Origin: Hemicentrotus pulcherrimus
Lineage: Eukaryota; Echinodermata; Echinoidea; Camarodonta; Strongylocentrotidae
Assembly (NCBI GenBank): GCA_003118195.1
Contig: BEXV01000469.1
Coordinates: 189,440-199,662 of the forward strand
Direction of reading: 5' to 3'
Length of the DNA stretch: 10,223 bases
The notes under the pieces are model-generated. The model was not told the DNA's origin. It was given only the letters and a program-made list of their open reading frames with translations, and did not search any database. The translations under genes were made by a program, and so were the position numbers. The stretch's first letter is position 1; each line of letters begins with the position of its first letter. This document shows positions 1 through 7,470 of this stretch, piece after piece.

Positions 1-440
1 TTTGAGCAAAGCTTTGATAAGCTTTGTGACGCTTTGATAAGCTTTAATACGCTCTCCCCGCTTTACGCAATGCGTGACAGATCGCCTCAAATTTTTAAAC
101 AGTTTTAAAAAAATTGGCGCTTTTGCCGAATGTCCTGAATTGCTCAAAGCTTTCTCAGGCTCTATTACGGTCTTTACGCTTTAATTAAGCTTTGTTACGC
201 TTTGCCGCCGCTTTGCTCGCCGATTTAATGCGCCATGAATGCGGCGTCGGTGTGAACGTAGCATTATCCCCATGTAACCATTGCCCCTTTCATGGCATGA
301 CCATTCTTTACCGCTGATCGGTTATAATCCCATTAATTTCCATTTAGAACACTAATTAACATGTATGTCCTTGTCATGTTGAAGTTAGTGAAACAAAAAG
401 TTCGGTACTGAGTTCTGGTTCTGCGGCGGTGTGAACAGAT
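1..440. repeat. GCTTT repeat region with 10-bp spacing
   Basis: There is no credible gene here. From base 11 to 60 five consecutive 10-base units each begin with GCTTT or GCTCT (bases 11, 21, 31, 41, 51). A second block has GCTTT-like words at 149, 159, 170, 178, 189, 199 and 210. The two blocks are about 90 bases apart. TTTGAGCAA at 1-9 has its reverse complement at 140-148. The word GGTGTGAAC, preceded by GCGGCG-like sequence, occurs at about 249-257 and again at about 427-435. This looks like a decayed minisatellite or the inside of an unidentified transposon. I cannot assign a family. Confidence 0.6.
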
Positions 441-1360
441 TCTGAATTCAGATATTTATATTTATACACCAGATACATCATGTGTATATCATATTTCCAC
501 CTAGTTTGGTGTCAATGATTTATGACCTTCTGCAAGTGAAAACTGTCTACCACCTCCCTCAAGTTCATTTTGCTGCTCTTTTTTCTTTTCATTGGTAAGT
601 AACTATTTTGCCCTGCAAATATAATAATAATATTAATAGTGATAATAATAATAATGATAATAATACTAATAATGATGCAACAACAATAACAGTAACAGTT
701 CTGTTTACCCAGGGTATTTTTTGTACAGGTTTTCATATTGTTCTCTCTGGGGCCCTGTGATCATATTGAAGGGAAAATATCACAAAGTGACTTGCTTTTA
801 TAAGGGGCAACGTTTCTGACACGGCCGGTTGTAGCAACTACTTCGAAGATCAAGATACATTAATCTTGCTCTAAGGAAACACGAACGAACGAACGAGTAA
901 GCCCTGGTAAAACATGACACCTTATACAATGACTTAAATCAAACGTATTGACTTCTGAGGGCCGAAATCGGCAATTCCTCGAATTGAATATTAATTATCT
1001 TGATATATATTACAACACTGTCAATGTCATAACACTGTATATTTGAACAGCAGACTGCTATCACAATAAACCTCCTGCCACGGAGTGATAGATATAAATT
1101 GACTTAGCCGCTTTTATTGATTTGAAGATGATTATAACTAACCTTCGTCGAGTTTCAGTCGATCATTGAAACTTTGAAATCAATATTGTACTACCACTGC
1201 CTTCCTTTTACACAATAGAGAATGTGTTAAACCGGGAAACATGACAATGACATGGAAAACTTCAGAAAATATTGATAAAAGATGTGCAATCAGGGCATAA
1301 TGCGATGTTTGGCATGTGCAATATCTATTTGATATGTGTCTGAGTCTTTGAATAAATCTC
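441..1360. other. non-coding stretch with small microsatellites
   Basis: No coding region is visible. The stretch holds an AAT/GAT-type microsatellite at 619-697, running into AAC/AGT triplets. An ACGA tetranucleotide run lies at 881-896. A weak hairpin pairs CTATCAC at 1058-1064 with GTGATAG at 1085-1091. Short open frames over the microsatellite give only isoleucine-rich low-complexity peptides and are not genes. Confidence 0.6.
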
Positions 1361-1570
1361 TCTTAAAGGCAACTGTCCTATTTGTAGCTACTTCCTCCCT
1401 CAATATAGAAAGCTTCCCCAATCGGTGCCTGTTGGTCCCCCATGATCCTCTTTTTTTATATGTTAAATGAGAGCTGAGTTAATGAGATAGCCACCTGTCA
1501 TAGTGACCTCGCTGGCTCGCTGTGTGGTTTTATCCCTTTTAGATGAAGAAGTAAAGCTTCCCTTTAAAGT
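1361..1570. mobile_element. possible MITE-like element with imperfect terminal inverted repeats
   Basis: The left end reads CTTAAAGGCAAC (about 1362-1373). The right end reads TTCCCTTTAAAG (1558-1569), whose reverse complement is CTTTAAAGGGAA. These are imperfect inverted termini about 210 bases apart, around a non-coding interior. Short non-autonomous DNA transposons with AAAGG-rich ends are common in marine invertebrates. I see no clear flanking target-site duplication, so this could be chance similarity between two AAAGG words. Confidence 0.3.
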
Positions 1571-2231
1571 AAGTCTTTTAAAAATCAGTTCCAACAGATA
1601 TTACTGGATTTCAATTATTAGACGTGGAACTGCAGAGTCATTTTGCAATTTATAGGAGATGTATAATCTTCGGCTAATTTAAATAGACTTATAACTTCTA
1701 GATTATGTCGAAGACTGAGGACATTCATTTAGCTGCTGAAACATTTCTGAGATTTGGTTAGAAATTGCTAGAACACTTAATAAGTACTCGAGAAGATAAG
1801 AGAGAGAAAGAGAAAAAAAAAAAACTTAAAAAAAAAAATCAAAATCAATATTGAACAAAGACTACAATGAGAGCTGTTTCTCATCTTCAATCCTGCCCTC
1901 CTTTTCACATCAATATTTTCTTTTTTGTTTGTTGTATAAACAATTTTCAATCGTCCTATATTTTAGATATAACACTCTGACACGAAGGTGTGTAAAGTTC
2001 AGAAGTGGCGATCGCGATATGAGTTTAGAATCGATACTCTACACCTCCAACAAATTTCAGCTTGCCATATTGGGTTTCATTAAGGAAGACACGCCCTAAA
2101 TCATAAGAGAAAAAAAAATGATACCTCGCTCATCTGTTATGCAGCTAAATCATGAATATGTAACTCGGTCAAGTATGAATTCGGGTTGGGTTCGATGATA
2201 CACTAAAGGATTCTCTGTTCTATTGGACTAC
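1571..2231. other. region upstream of the promoter; A-rich tracts
   Basis: No coding sequence is credible here. An A-rich stretch at about 1800-1840 has two runs of poly-A split by CTT. A reading frame of about 80 codons across 1851-2099 has no homology-like features and no ATG support, and it is probably chance. The last 130 bases lie directly upstream of the TATA box and include an inverted CCAAT word (ATTGG) at about 2222-2226. If the promoter is real, they are its proximal regulatory region. Confidence 0.5.
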
Positions 2232-2263
2232 TATATAAAACTTCACTCATCAGGGGATCAGCC
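2232..2263 (+). promoter_or_regulatory. TATA box plus initiator
   Basis: TATATAAAA at 2232-2240 is a strong TATA match. An initiator-like TCAGCC begins at 2258, and its A lies at 2260, 28 bases from the first T of the TATA box, which is the usual spacing. About 70 bases downstream is a good splice donor, and the transcript between contains no ATG. This is the arrangement expected for a core promoter driving a non-coding leader exon. Assignment to the peptide gene at 5808 is inference from orientation and from the matching splice acceptor at 5801. Confidence 0.55.
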
Positions 2264-2332
2264 AAAGACTATTTTGAAGTCGTTTGAGAAGGAGCCCTCT
2301 TTTCTGCTAAGAACTGTCGTCAACCAAAACTC
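2260..2332 (+). other. candidate 5' untranslated leader exon (exon 1)
   Basis: The segment runs from the predicted start site to a donor, CTC then GTGAGT, with the GT at 2333-2334. It contains no ATG, so it would not interfere with initiation further on. Joining it to the acceptor at 5801 gives a leader of about 79 bases ending TCAACC before the ATG. A short non-coding first exon before the signal-peptide exon is a common layout for secreted-peptide genes. It could instead belong to another gene, or the first intron could hold further leader exons. Confidence 0.45.
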
Positions 2333-2701
2333 GTGAGTACAACTTTCCATCTTTTACACATTTCCTCGGGTATTTCTATTCTGATAAGATTGTTTTTGTT
2401 AGCTTTTTCTCCACCATCAACAAAATTCCTGTTCCTAATAGCAGCTTTTGCATATCCTATGGGATAGTTAAACCAAGGGACTCAAGATTATTAAAAAATC
2501 TTCCCAGTGCAAAAACAACAAAAAATATATACAAAAATGATTGAGAAAAATGAAATAAAATTGTCTGGTATCTTCTCAAGAAATAAAATTGAAACCGTCC
2601 ATAGTATGGAAGTAAACTGTTATGGATTGTTTGAATCATTGTTTGTTTATCATCGTGACGGAGGATTATCCAATTGTAATTATTTGTTATATCATATATA
2701 T

Positions 2702-2703
<2 letters not shown>

Positions 2704-2739
<36 letters not shown>

Positions 2740-2753
2740 TACGTGTGTGTGTG
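2704..2753. repeat. AT then GT dinucleotide microsatellite
   Basis: An uninterrupted alternating AT run of about 30 bases is followed, after GCATAC, by alternating GT. The compound form is typical of invertebrate introns and intergenic DNA. The repeat length is probably polymorphic. Confidence 0.9.
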
Positions 2754-3600
2754 ATAAAATGGTCGTTATGTAGCTAATCAAGTCCGGAAAAGGGTAAGTT
2801 TGCACGAGTTTCGTGTGGCACGGAGCTTTCCTTCAAAAGTGTCGCATTGTTTTGTGCCAATGGGTACGCGTGGCAAACAAGAAAATATGCACTTTGCCAA
2901 TTGTCATGTTTGTGGCAAAGGAAGAGTTAAATCGTTACTCTTATCTTTATAATACATTTGTAAATAATCATTGCTTGTCGTCGGACATTAGCTCAAGCAC
3001 CTAATGCGACAAACAATTTGTGTCTGTTGAGAGTACCTCTTTGTCATCTAAAGCAATTATGATTTCAACCTCTGCAAGAAATTCATGGAAACAGGTGTTT
3101 TTCTTTGGATCAATTTGTGACGTACATGCATCATCATTATCATTGTACATTGTGACACTAGGAAAAGGGAACAGTATCATTATTGATGTTTAAATACCAT
3201 AGTTTCAATGTTACAGATTTCCGAAGATTGGTTTTTATATTATCATTTGAAAGCAAATTAATTTGCTCATGCAACTACACCATAATTAACAAGGAAAAAA
3301 GTGCTTATTTTCGAGTAGATTTACGGGTTTATTTAAATAAATAAAGTTAAATAAATTTTATTATCTGAAGACGTGTCGAAAAAAAAGTTTGAATGGTGGA
3401 TATCAATCGTAAACGATTTGAGCCACCGTGAACCATAATAATATATGACCACCATGAACTTTATAGATAATATGTAGGATATATCAGTGCTGTCTAAAGA
3501 TAATTCAAGAAAGCTTGAAAAACTTTTTTTCAATCAAGCTCATGTGTGTGTTTCTACGTAAAGGACAATAATCAAGAATACGTGAATTAAAGCCAAATTT

Positions 3601-3650
3601 TGTGTGTGTAATTGTGATTGTTGGCGACACACCTTTAACGCCCCCGTCTG
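3601..3650 (+). repeat. dispersed repeat, copy 1
   Basis: The segment carries a GTGTGTAATTGTGATT-like lead-in and then TGGCGACACACCTT (about 3622-3635), followed by GCCCCCGT. The same order of words recurs around 4209-4262, with the 14-base core identical. This is probably a diverged copy of a short interspersed element of unknown family. Confidence 0.4.
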
Positions 3651-4208
3651 AATTGACTGATAACACATGGGTTAAAAACTACAAGATTGCGAAGATTAAA
3701 TGATTATGGCAAAACTTAAATATGTAAAAACAGATACCATTTTTGGTATCTTTTTGATACCTTTTTTCTTGAAGGGGGTAGGGTCTTATACAAAGTTAAC
3801 AACTAAATACTCATTTCCCATGTTAATGCTTTTGTGTATGTTTTTCGTAATTCAAGAATGAAAGGTGGACTTGTTGAATTTTGTTGAATACTTATAGATG
3901 CAAGCTTTACTATCTCACATTCTTGAGAACACTACATGTGGACAAGTAATTTTGTCATATTCTTAAAAAATACAAGACTTTGTAAGGGTATGGATAATCT
4001 ACTTGTTAACTGTAGAACAATTAAAAGTCATCATCAAAATTGAAGTAATAACAAATTTCGAACAGAATGAACTATGTAAATAGGTTTGATCATAACGTAT
4101 TCTGAAATAATCCCAGTAATCCTATATATGTTGCATATTATAAAATCTAATTTCATGCCTGTATTTCCACGGGAAGGACTCTAATAGAGAATGCATGTTA
4201 CACAAGTT

Positions 4209-4262
4209 TGGTGTGATTAATTATTATGGTTGCTGGCGACACACCTTCACTGGCGCCCGTAT
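4209..4262 (+). repeat. dispersed repeat, copy 2
   Basis: A GTGTGATTAATTATT lead-in is followed by TGGCGACACACCTT at about 4233-4246 and then GCGCCCGT. It is parallel in orientation to the copy at 3601-3650, about 610 bases away. Similarity falls off on both sides of the core, so the element boundaries are not clear. Confidence 0.4.
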
Positions 4263-4457
4263 AAAAATGAACCGAAGTCACGGATGAGAAGCTGCCTTAG
4301 TGAGAAAGCGAAGATTGACAAGGCTAGTAGACTAAATCGAGTTAAATTATTGGTACCACATGTCATTATAATTATCAACGCCAAGAACAAACCGTGTGCA
4401 CCCCCCACCTCCCCGAACTCGATTACCAATACTTTCAAAAGATCATCTTAATATGGC

Positions 4458-4661
4458 AATTACAATAGCCTTGTCCATAATATTTGAAATTGAGCGAAAA
4501 TAACAATGACATAATTACGTAATAATTAAATAGTTTTTGTCATGGCACATAACGAACGTAATTACAATATGCCTTGTTTATCACATTTGGAATCGAGTGA
4601 AAATAACTATAACATAATTACGTAATAATTAAATAGTGTTTGACATGGCACATAACGAACA
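4458..4661 (+). repeat. 102-bp tandem duplication, two diverged copies
   Basis: Copy one starts at 4458 and copy two at 4560, both with AATTACAATA. Both carry ATAATTACGTAATAATTAAA and end CATGGCACATAACGAAC. The first half of each copy has several substitutions and a one-base indel, while the second half is nearly identical. It is non-coding, with multiple stops in every frame. The palindromic core TAATTACGTAATTA-like sequence makes each unit locally self-complementary. Confidence 0.9.
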
Positions 4662-5271
4662 TCATGACTGTGAGGTATTTGAATTAAGGCGCTTAAGGTC
4701 ATTTCTTTGCGCTTTGAGAACGAGAAGAAAAAAAGACATACAAAAACATGATATAACTGTCCAACCGACCCCTCCGACACTCTGCCCTCATTTTAAGCCC
4801 TAGCCCCTAGCATCAAAATATTCTTATATTCCTTATATTTTTTAGGGGTGCCCCTCCCGCATCGCGGTCTCAAATGGGTTTACCCAAATAGCGCTGTCTG
4901 GCCTTACAGCTCGCTTCATTTATCCGAATCGGACCGATTTATATAGCCAATATAAATTCAAATGGCATCTCAAGTATATATATTCTGAGAGCAATTATTG
5001 TATATAGATATTGTTTTGCTTGATGTATCGAAATGTTAATAAAAAGTTGTCTATGTTACACGTGGTTACACATCAGACTATATGGCGTCAAAGCCTTCCC
5101 CCTGCCTTGCGAATCCCCAATTTTCTGTAATCTTCTTTTTTTCTTTTTCGAGATGTAATTTTGTGTATGACTGTTGAGACTGTGATAAAATTAAGAGGCA
5201 AAGACAGAGATAGAGAGCGAAAGAGAAAAAGGAGAGGGGTAATGAGAAAATATGATGTCATTATAAAATAG

Positions 5272-5428
5272 AGGTAGTTTGGTATAGTGGATAAGTCTTC
5301 GGACTGTGAACCACAAGTTATGGGGTTCGAATCCCTGTCACAACACGGTGAAATTTTAAACTACAAATTGCCTCACTCCGCCTAGGTGAGGCCAGTGAGC
5401 TACCTGGTAGGATTATTCCCGTAAATGC
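5272..5428 (+). mobile_element. tRNA-derived SINE, plus strand
   Basis: The head resembles a tRNA. It has a polymerase III A box, TGGTATAGTGG (5280-5290), and a B box, GGTTCGAATCC (5324-5334). Between them is an anticodon-loop-like CTGTGAA, which would read GTG (histidine), but the flanking anticodon stem does not pair, so it is not a functional tRNA gene. The body holds the inverted pair CCTCAC (5371-5376) and GTGAGG (5386-5391), then GAGCTACCTGGTAGGATT, a body motif of the type seen in invertebrate tRNA-SINEs. The 3' end is uncertain, near an AT-rich stretch. Confidence 0.7.
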
Positions 5429-5616
5429 ACTTTTATTAATTATAATTGTGATTAAGTTATGATAAAACATTGATAATTCTCGTTTTCGTTTATTCTGGGA
5501 AGCACTGTATTGGGTTAGGTAATAATTTCAAAAGCTCTCTGTGCTTACGCATGGTGTTTAGAATCACTTATTGTAAACAGCTCATCCTTATTTGGCAGAA
5601 TCAACACCAAAGGAAT

Positions 5617-5682
5617 TGACGTCATGTTTACCCCTACCCACCCTTTAAGACCCCTCAAGAACACCCTACACCAAATTATATA
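5617..5682 (+). promoter_or_regulatory. possible second promoter: CRE plus TATA-like word
   Basis: A perfect palindromic cAMP-response element, TGACGTCA, lies at 5617-5624 and is followed by a forkhead-like TGTTTAC. A TATA-like TTATATA lies at 5676-5682, about 125 bases before the start codon of the peptide precursor. If used, transcripts would start near 5705 and run unspliced into the coding exon. The strong acceptor at 5801 argues that this is instead late intron sequence, but an alternative promoter is possible. Confidence 0.3.
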
Positions 5683-5807
5683 CTTCTATAACCTTTACTG
5701 GCTAGGGTTTGGCTTGGGGTACACAAATTACGTCCTCCGTCCGTCAAGAGATAATTCATTAAAACCTTATCAACTTTCTTCTTTTTTCTTATTAATGTTA
5801 GTCAACC

Positions 5808-6012
5808 ATGGCTTCAAAGCTCTTTGTCATCACCCTGATCGTCATGCTGGTCGGCACTGCATGCGCCATGTACGACGATGACGACATGGGCAACGGCGAT
5901 GGATACGGACTCGATGGCGGCTACCAGATGGATCAGTTCCTTGATGAACTTCATCCCATGCTGGCTGTCAAGCGAGATACCAACAGAGATAAGGCAGATA
6001 AAAAGTACAAGA
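5808..6012 (+). CDS. secreted cationic peptide precursor, first coding exon
   Basis: This exon encodes residues 1-68 of a secreted precursor. Residues 1-20 form a clear signal peptide: a short basic start (MASK), a hydrophobic core LFVITLIVMLV, and GTACA with Ala at -3 and -1, so cleavage is predicted after Ala20. Residues 21-54 are strongly acidic (nine Asp/Glu, no Lys/Arg), starting MYDDDD and with Gly/Tyr/Asp repeats, as in the propeptides that neutralise cationic peptides. Lys55-Arg56 is a dibasic convertase site. Residues 57-68 are lysine-rich. The ATG sits in a good context (ACCATGG) six bases after an acceptor. Reading on into the intron gives only two more codons before a stop. However, the donor AAGA/GTAAGT (GT at 6013) and the cationic exon downstream favour splicing in phase 1. 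The type resembles antimicrobial or neuropeptide-like precursors. I do not recognise a specific family. Confidence 0.75.
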
Positions 6013-6042
6013 GTAAGTGAATTGCGTTATTAAGTATGGTTT

Positions 6043-6107
6043 TTAACAGACCTTGCCTATTCCACAACGGGAAGGAATGGGGGGGGGGCGGCGGCAAGGT
6101 CTGTTAA
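6043..6107. mobile_element. 65-bp TTAA-bounded hairpin, possible miniature element
   Basis: The perfect 15-base inverted repeat TTAACAGACCTTGCC (6043-6057) and GGCAAGGTCTGTTAA (6093-6107) surrounds a 35-base loop. TTAA at both ends is the target duplication expected of piggyBac-type insertions, which would leave 11-base termini beginning CAGACC. The loop carries a run of about nine G followed by CGGCGG, which could form G-rich secondary structure. It lies 30 bases past the splice donor. It may equally be a structured intron element rather than a transposon. Confidence 0.5.
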
Positions 6108-6560
6108 CAGTTAAGTAAGCTAATGATTTGAAATGCCAATGCAACAAACACATCGCTGATAAAATGTGTTCATTGCAAAAAGTAGGAAAACAAATTTTTG
6201 TTTTGTTTTGTTGTGTTTTTGCTTTGTTGAATATACCGAATTCGTAATTTCTCGCCCTACATTCCTTTGATGTGCTAGGCTTTGCGGTCCTATTTGTTTA
6301 TAATCTGGCCATGTTCGTTGCTATATCAGGTACGGTGGGGGCATGGCTTAAAGATGCCACACACAATTTCTAAAAACCAAAGGTATAATATTACCTTACT
6401 GCCCATGTGAAATGTATTTACATATAATATTATATTGAATGAGGCAGACTAATAGAACATGGTTGCAACTTTGAGTTTCACGCCTTGCGAGCGATCATCC
6501 GGCAATTGGTAGCATTTTTAAAAGTACATGATTACTCTAAAATATATATACATAAATATA

Positions 6561-6919
6561 TATATATATATGTATACATATGTATATACATGTTTATATA
6601 AACATATCGTCGGTATTTATCTAAAACCTTGTATCTCAAAAATCATGAATTTGCAGGAGAGCGAAAAAAAACTTTCCTGATTCTTAATATTATTATTTTA
6701 CCTTATCTTTTTGTGCTTTGTATATGATTTCGATTTGATNTATATATATATGTATACATATGTATATACATGTTTATATAATCGCTATATCTTCATTTAT
6801 CTATTTTATTACTAAATTGTTTTGTTCAGTAAACTATCTCGTAAATGTTTATGATTTTCATTCTTAATATTATTATTTTACCTTATCTTTTTGTGCTTTG
6901 TATATGATTTCGATTTGAT
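6561..6919. repeat. duplicated blocks 180 bases apart around an N
   Basis: Bases 6561-6600 are identical to 6741-6780 (an AT-rich block with GTATACATATGTATATAC), and 6680-6739 are identical to 6860-6919. The offset is 180 in both cases. The 80 bases between the blocks have the same length in both copies but only chance-level identity. A single undetermined base at 6740 sits exactly at the junction. This is most simply a scaffolding or haplotype-merging artefact, though a true tandem duplication is not excluded. Confidence 0.85.
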
Positions 6920-7193
6920 TTGATTTTTATTTATTTATTTTTATTTCCAACAATATAAAACATCATAATAACATTGCCAATGTTATGATAAATACAACAT
7001 TTAAACAAAGTATTATTACCTGAGAAAAGGGAAAGGTAGAATAGTTACAAATGAAACTTAATATATATTCTGCGGAAAGTTTAAGCTCCACTGAAATACA
7101 GACCTTGAAAATTGTGTATGGTAAAATACTATATACATTGTGCATAATGAATTGTGCATATAACTATTTATTGTTCTATATCAATTGGTGAAG

Positions 7194-7328
7194 AAAAAGA
7201 AAAGAAAAAGAAAAAGAAACAGAAGCAGAAACAGAAATCGAAACAGAAATCGAAACAGAAATCGAAACAGACACAGACACAAACCCAACAAGAAGTAAAC
7301 AGAATGAAAGCCGACACTAAGTATGTGG
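7194..7328 (+). CDS. candidate Lys/Gln-rich second coding exon of the peptide precursor
   Basis: Joined in phase 1 to the exon ending at 6012, this stays open and encodes about residues 69-113. A lysine run comes first, then QK and three QKSK repeats (a 12-base AAACAGAAATCG unit), a short QT tract, and finally EVNRMKADTKYV. It would be very basic, fitting the acidic propeptide and the KR site before it. The last ten residues match the end of the previous exon (NRxKADxKY, 7 of 10 identical), and both exons end at a GTAAGT donor in phase 1 (GT here at 7329). This supports the 3' end as a real exon. The 5' boundary is less sure: the acceptor at 7193 is weak, and an AAG at 7290-7292 would give a much shorter exon in the same phase, without the lysine repeats. 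GTATGT at 7321 is a competing donor. Confidence 0.5.
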
Positions 7329-7456
7329 GTAAGTATGCCATAATAATGAACATATCACAAATGTTTGCAATCATTCTGTGACATTTCATGCATGCATGCA
7401 TTGTCTGGTTTTTTTATATTTTTTATTATTTTTTTAATTTTTTTTAAAATTTACAG

Positions 7457-7470
7457 TCATCTCTATTTGA
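7457..7470 (+). other. candidate alternative terminal coding segment
   Basis: A strong acceptor (T-rich tract from about 7408, then TTTACAG, AG at 7455-7456) is followed, in the phase set by the donor at 7328, by four codons (VISI after the split Gly) and TGA at 7468-7470. A transcript using it would end with the lysine-rich exon and lack the Cys-rich module. I see no clear AATAAA soon afterwards, so use of this site is speculative. Confidence 0.2.

Larger units (their letters stand above)
2333..5801 (+). other. probable first intron, about 3.5 kb, repeat-rich
   Basis: It is bounded by the donor GTGAGT at 2333 and by a strong acceptor at 5801, which has a pyrimidine-rich tract from about 5771, an ATTAATG branch-like word, then TTAG. 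I see no credible internal gene. Open frames at 2507-2773, 2813-3004 and 4230-4451 look like chance frames without recognisable domains. Separately listed contents are an AT/GT microsatellite, two diverged dispersed-repeat copies, a 102-bp tandem pair, a SINE and a possible second promoter. A locally GC-richer patch at about 4786-4940, with runs of C and a BsaI-like GGTCTC, is unexplained. Confidence 0.45.
6013..7193 (+). other. probable intron between first and second coding exons
   Basis: It has donor GTAAGT at 6013 and a candidate acceptor AG at 7192-7193, preceded by a T-rich but modest tract and a TAACTAT branch-like word. It contains a TTAA-bounded hairpin element (6043-6107), a GTTTT-rich stretch at about 6197-6230, AT-rich palindromes, and a 180-base-spaced duplication around an undetermined base. 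No other gene is visible. An open frame on the minus strand at 6963-7145 is low-complexity and not credible. Confidence 0.45.

Noticed and set aside
512..736. 74-codon minus-strand frame
   Set aside because: Most of it is Ile-rich translation of the AAT microsatellite, with no domain or splice support.
2700..2760. Tyr/Ile repeat peptide
   Set aside because: It is translation of the AT microsatellite.
4230..4451. Overlapping plus and minus frames of 60-73 codons
   Set aside because: There is no signal, domain or conserved pattern. The plus frame overlaps a dispersed repeat and lacks promoter or splice context.
5272..5346. Functional tRNA-His gene
   Set aside because: A and B boxes are intact and the loop would read GTG, but the anticodon stem does not pair and the acceptor ends do not match. 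A SINE body follows.
5624..5881. 85-codon frame overlapping the signal-peptide exon
   Set aside because: It is a shadow frame, it crosses the acceptor and polypyrimidine tract, and it has no secretory or domain features.
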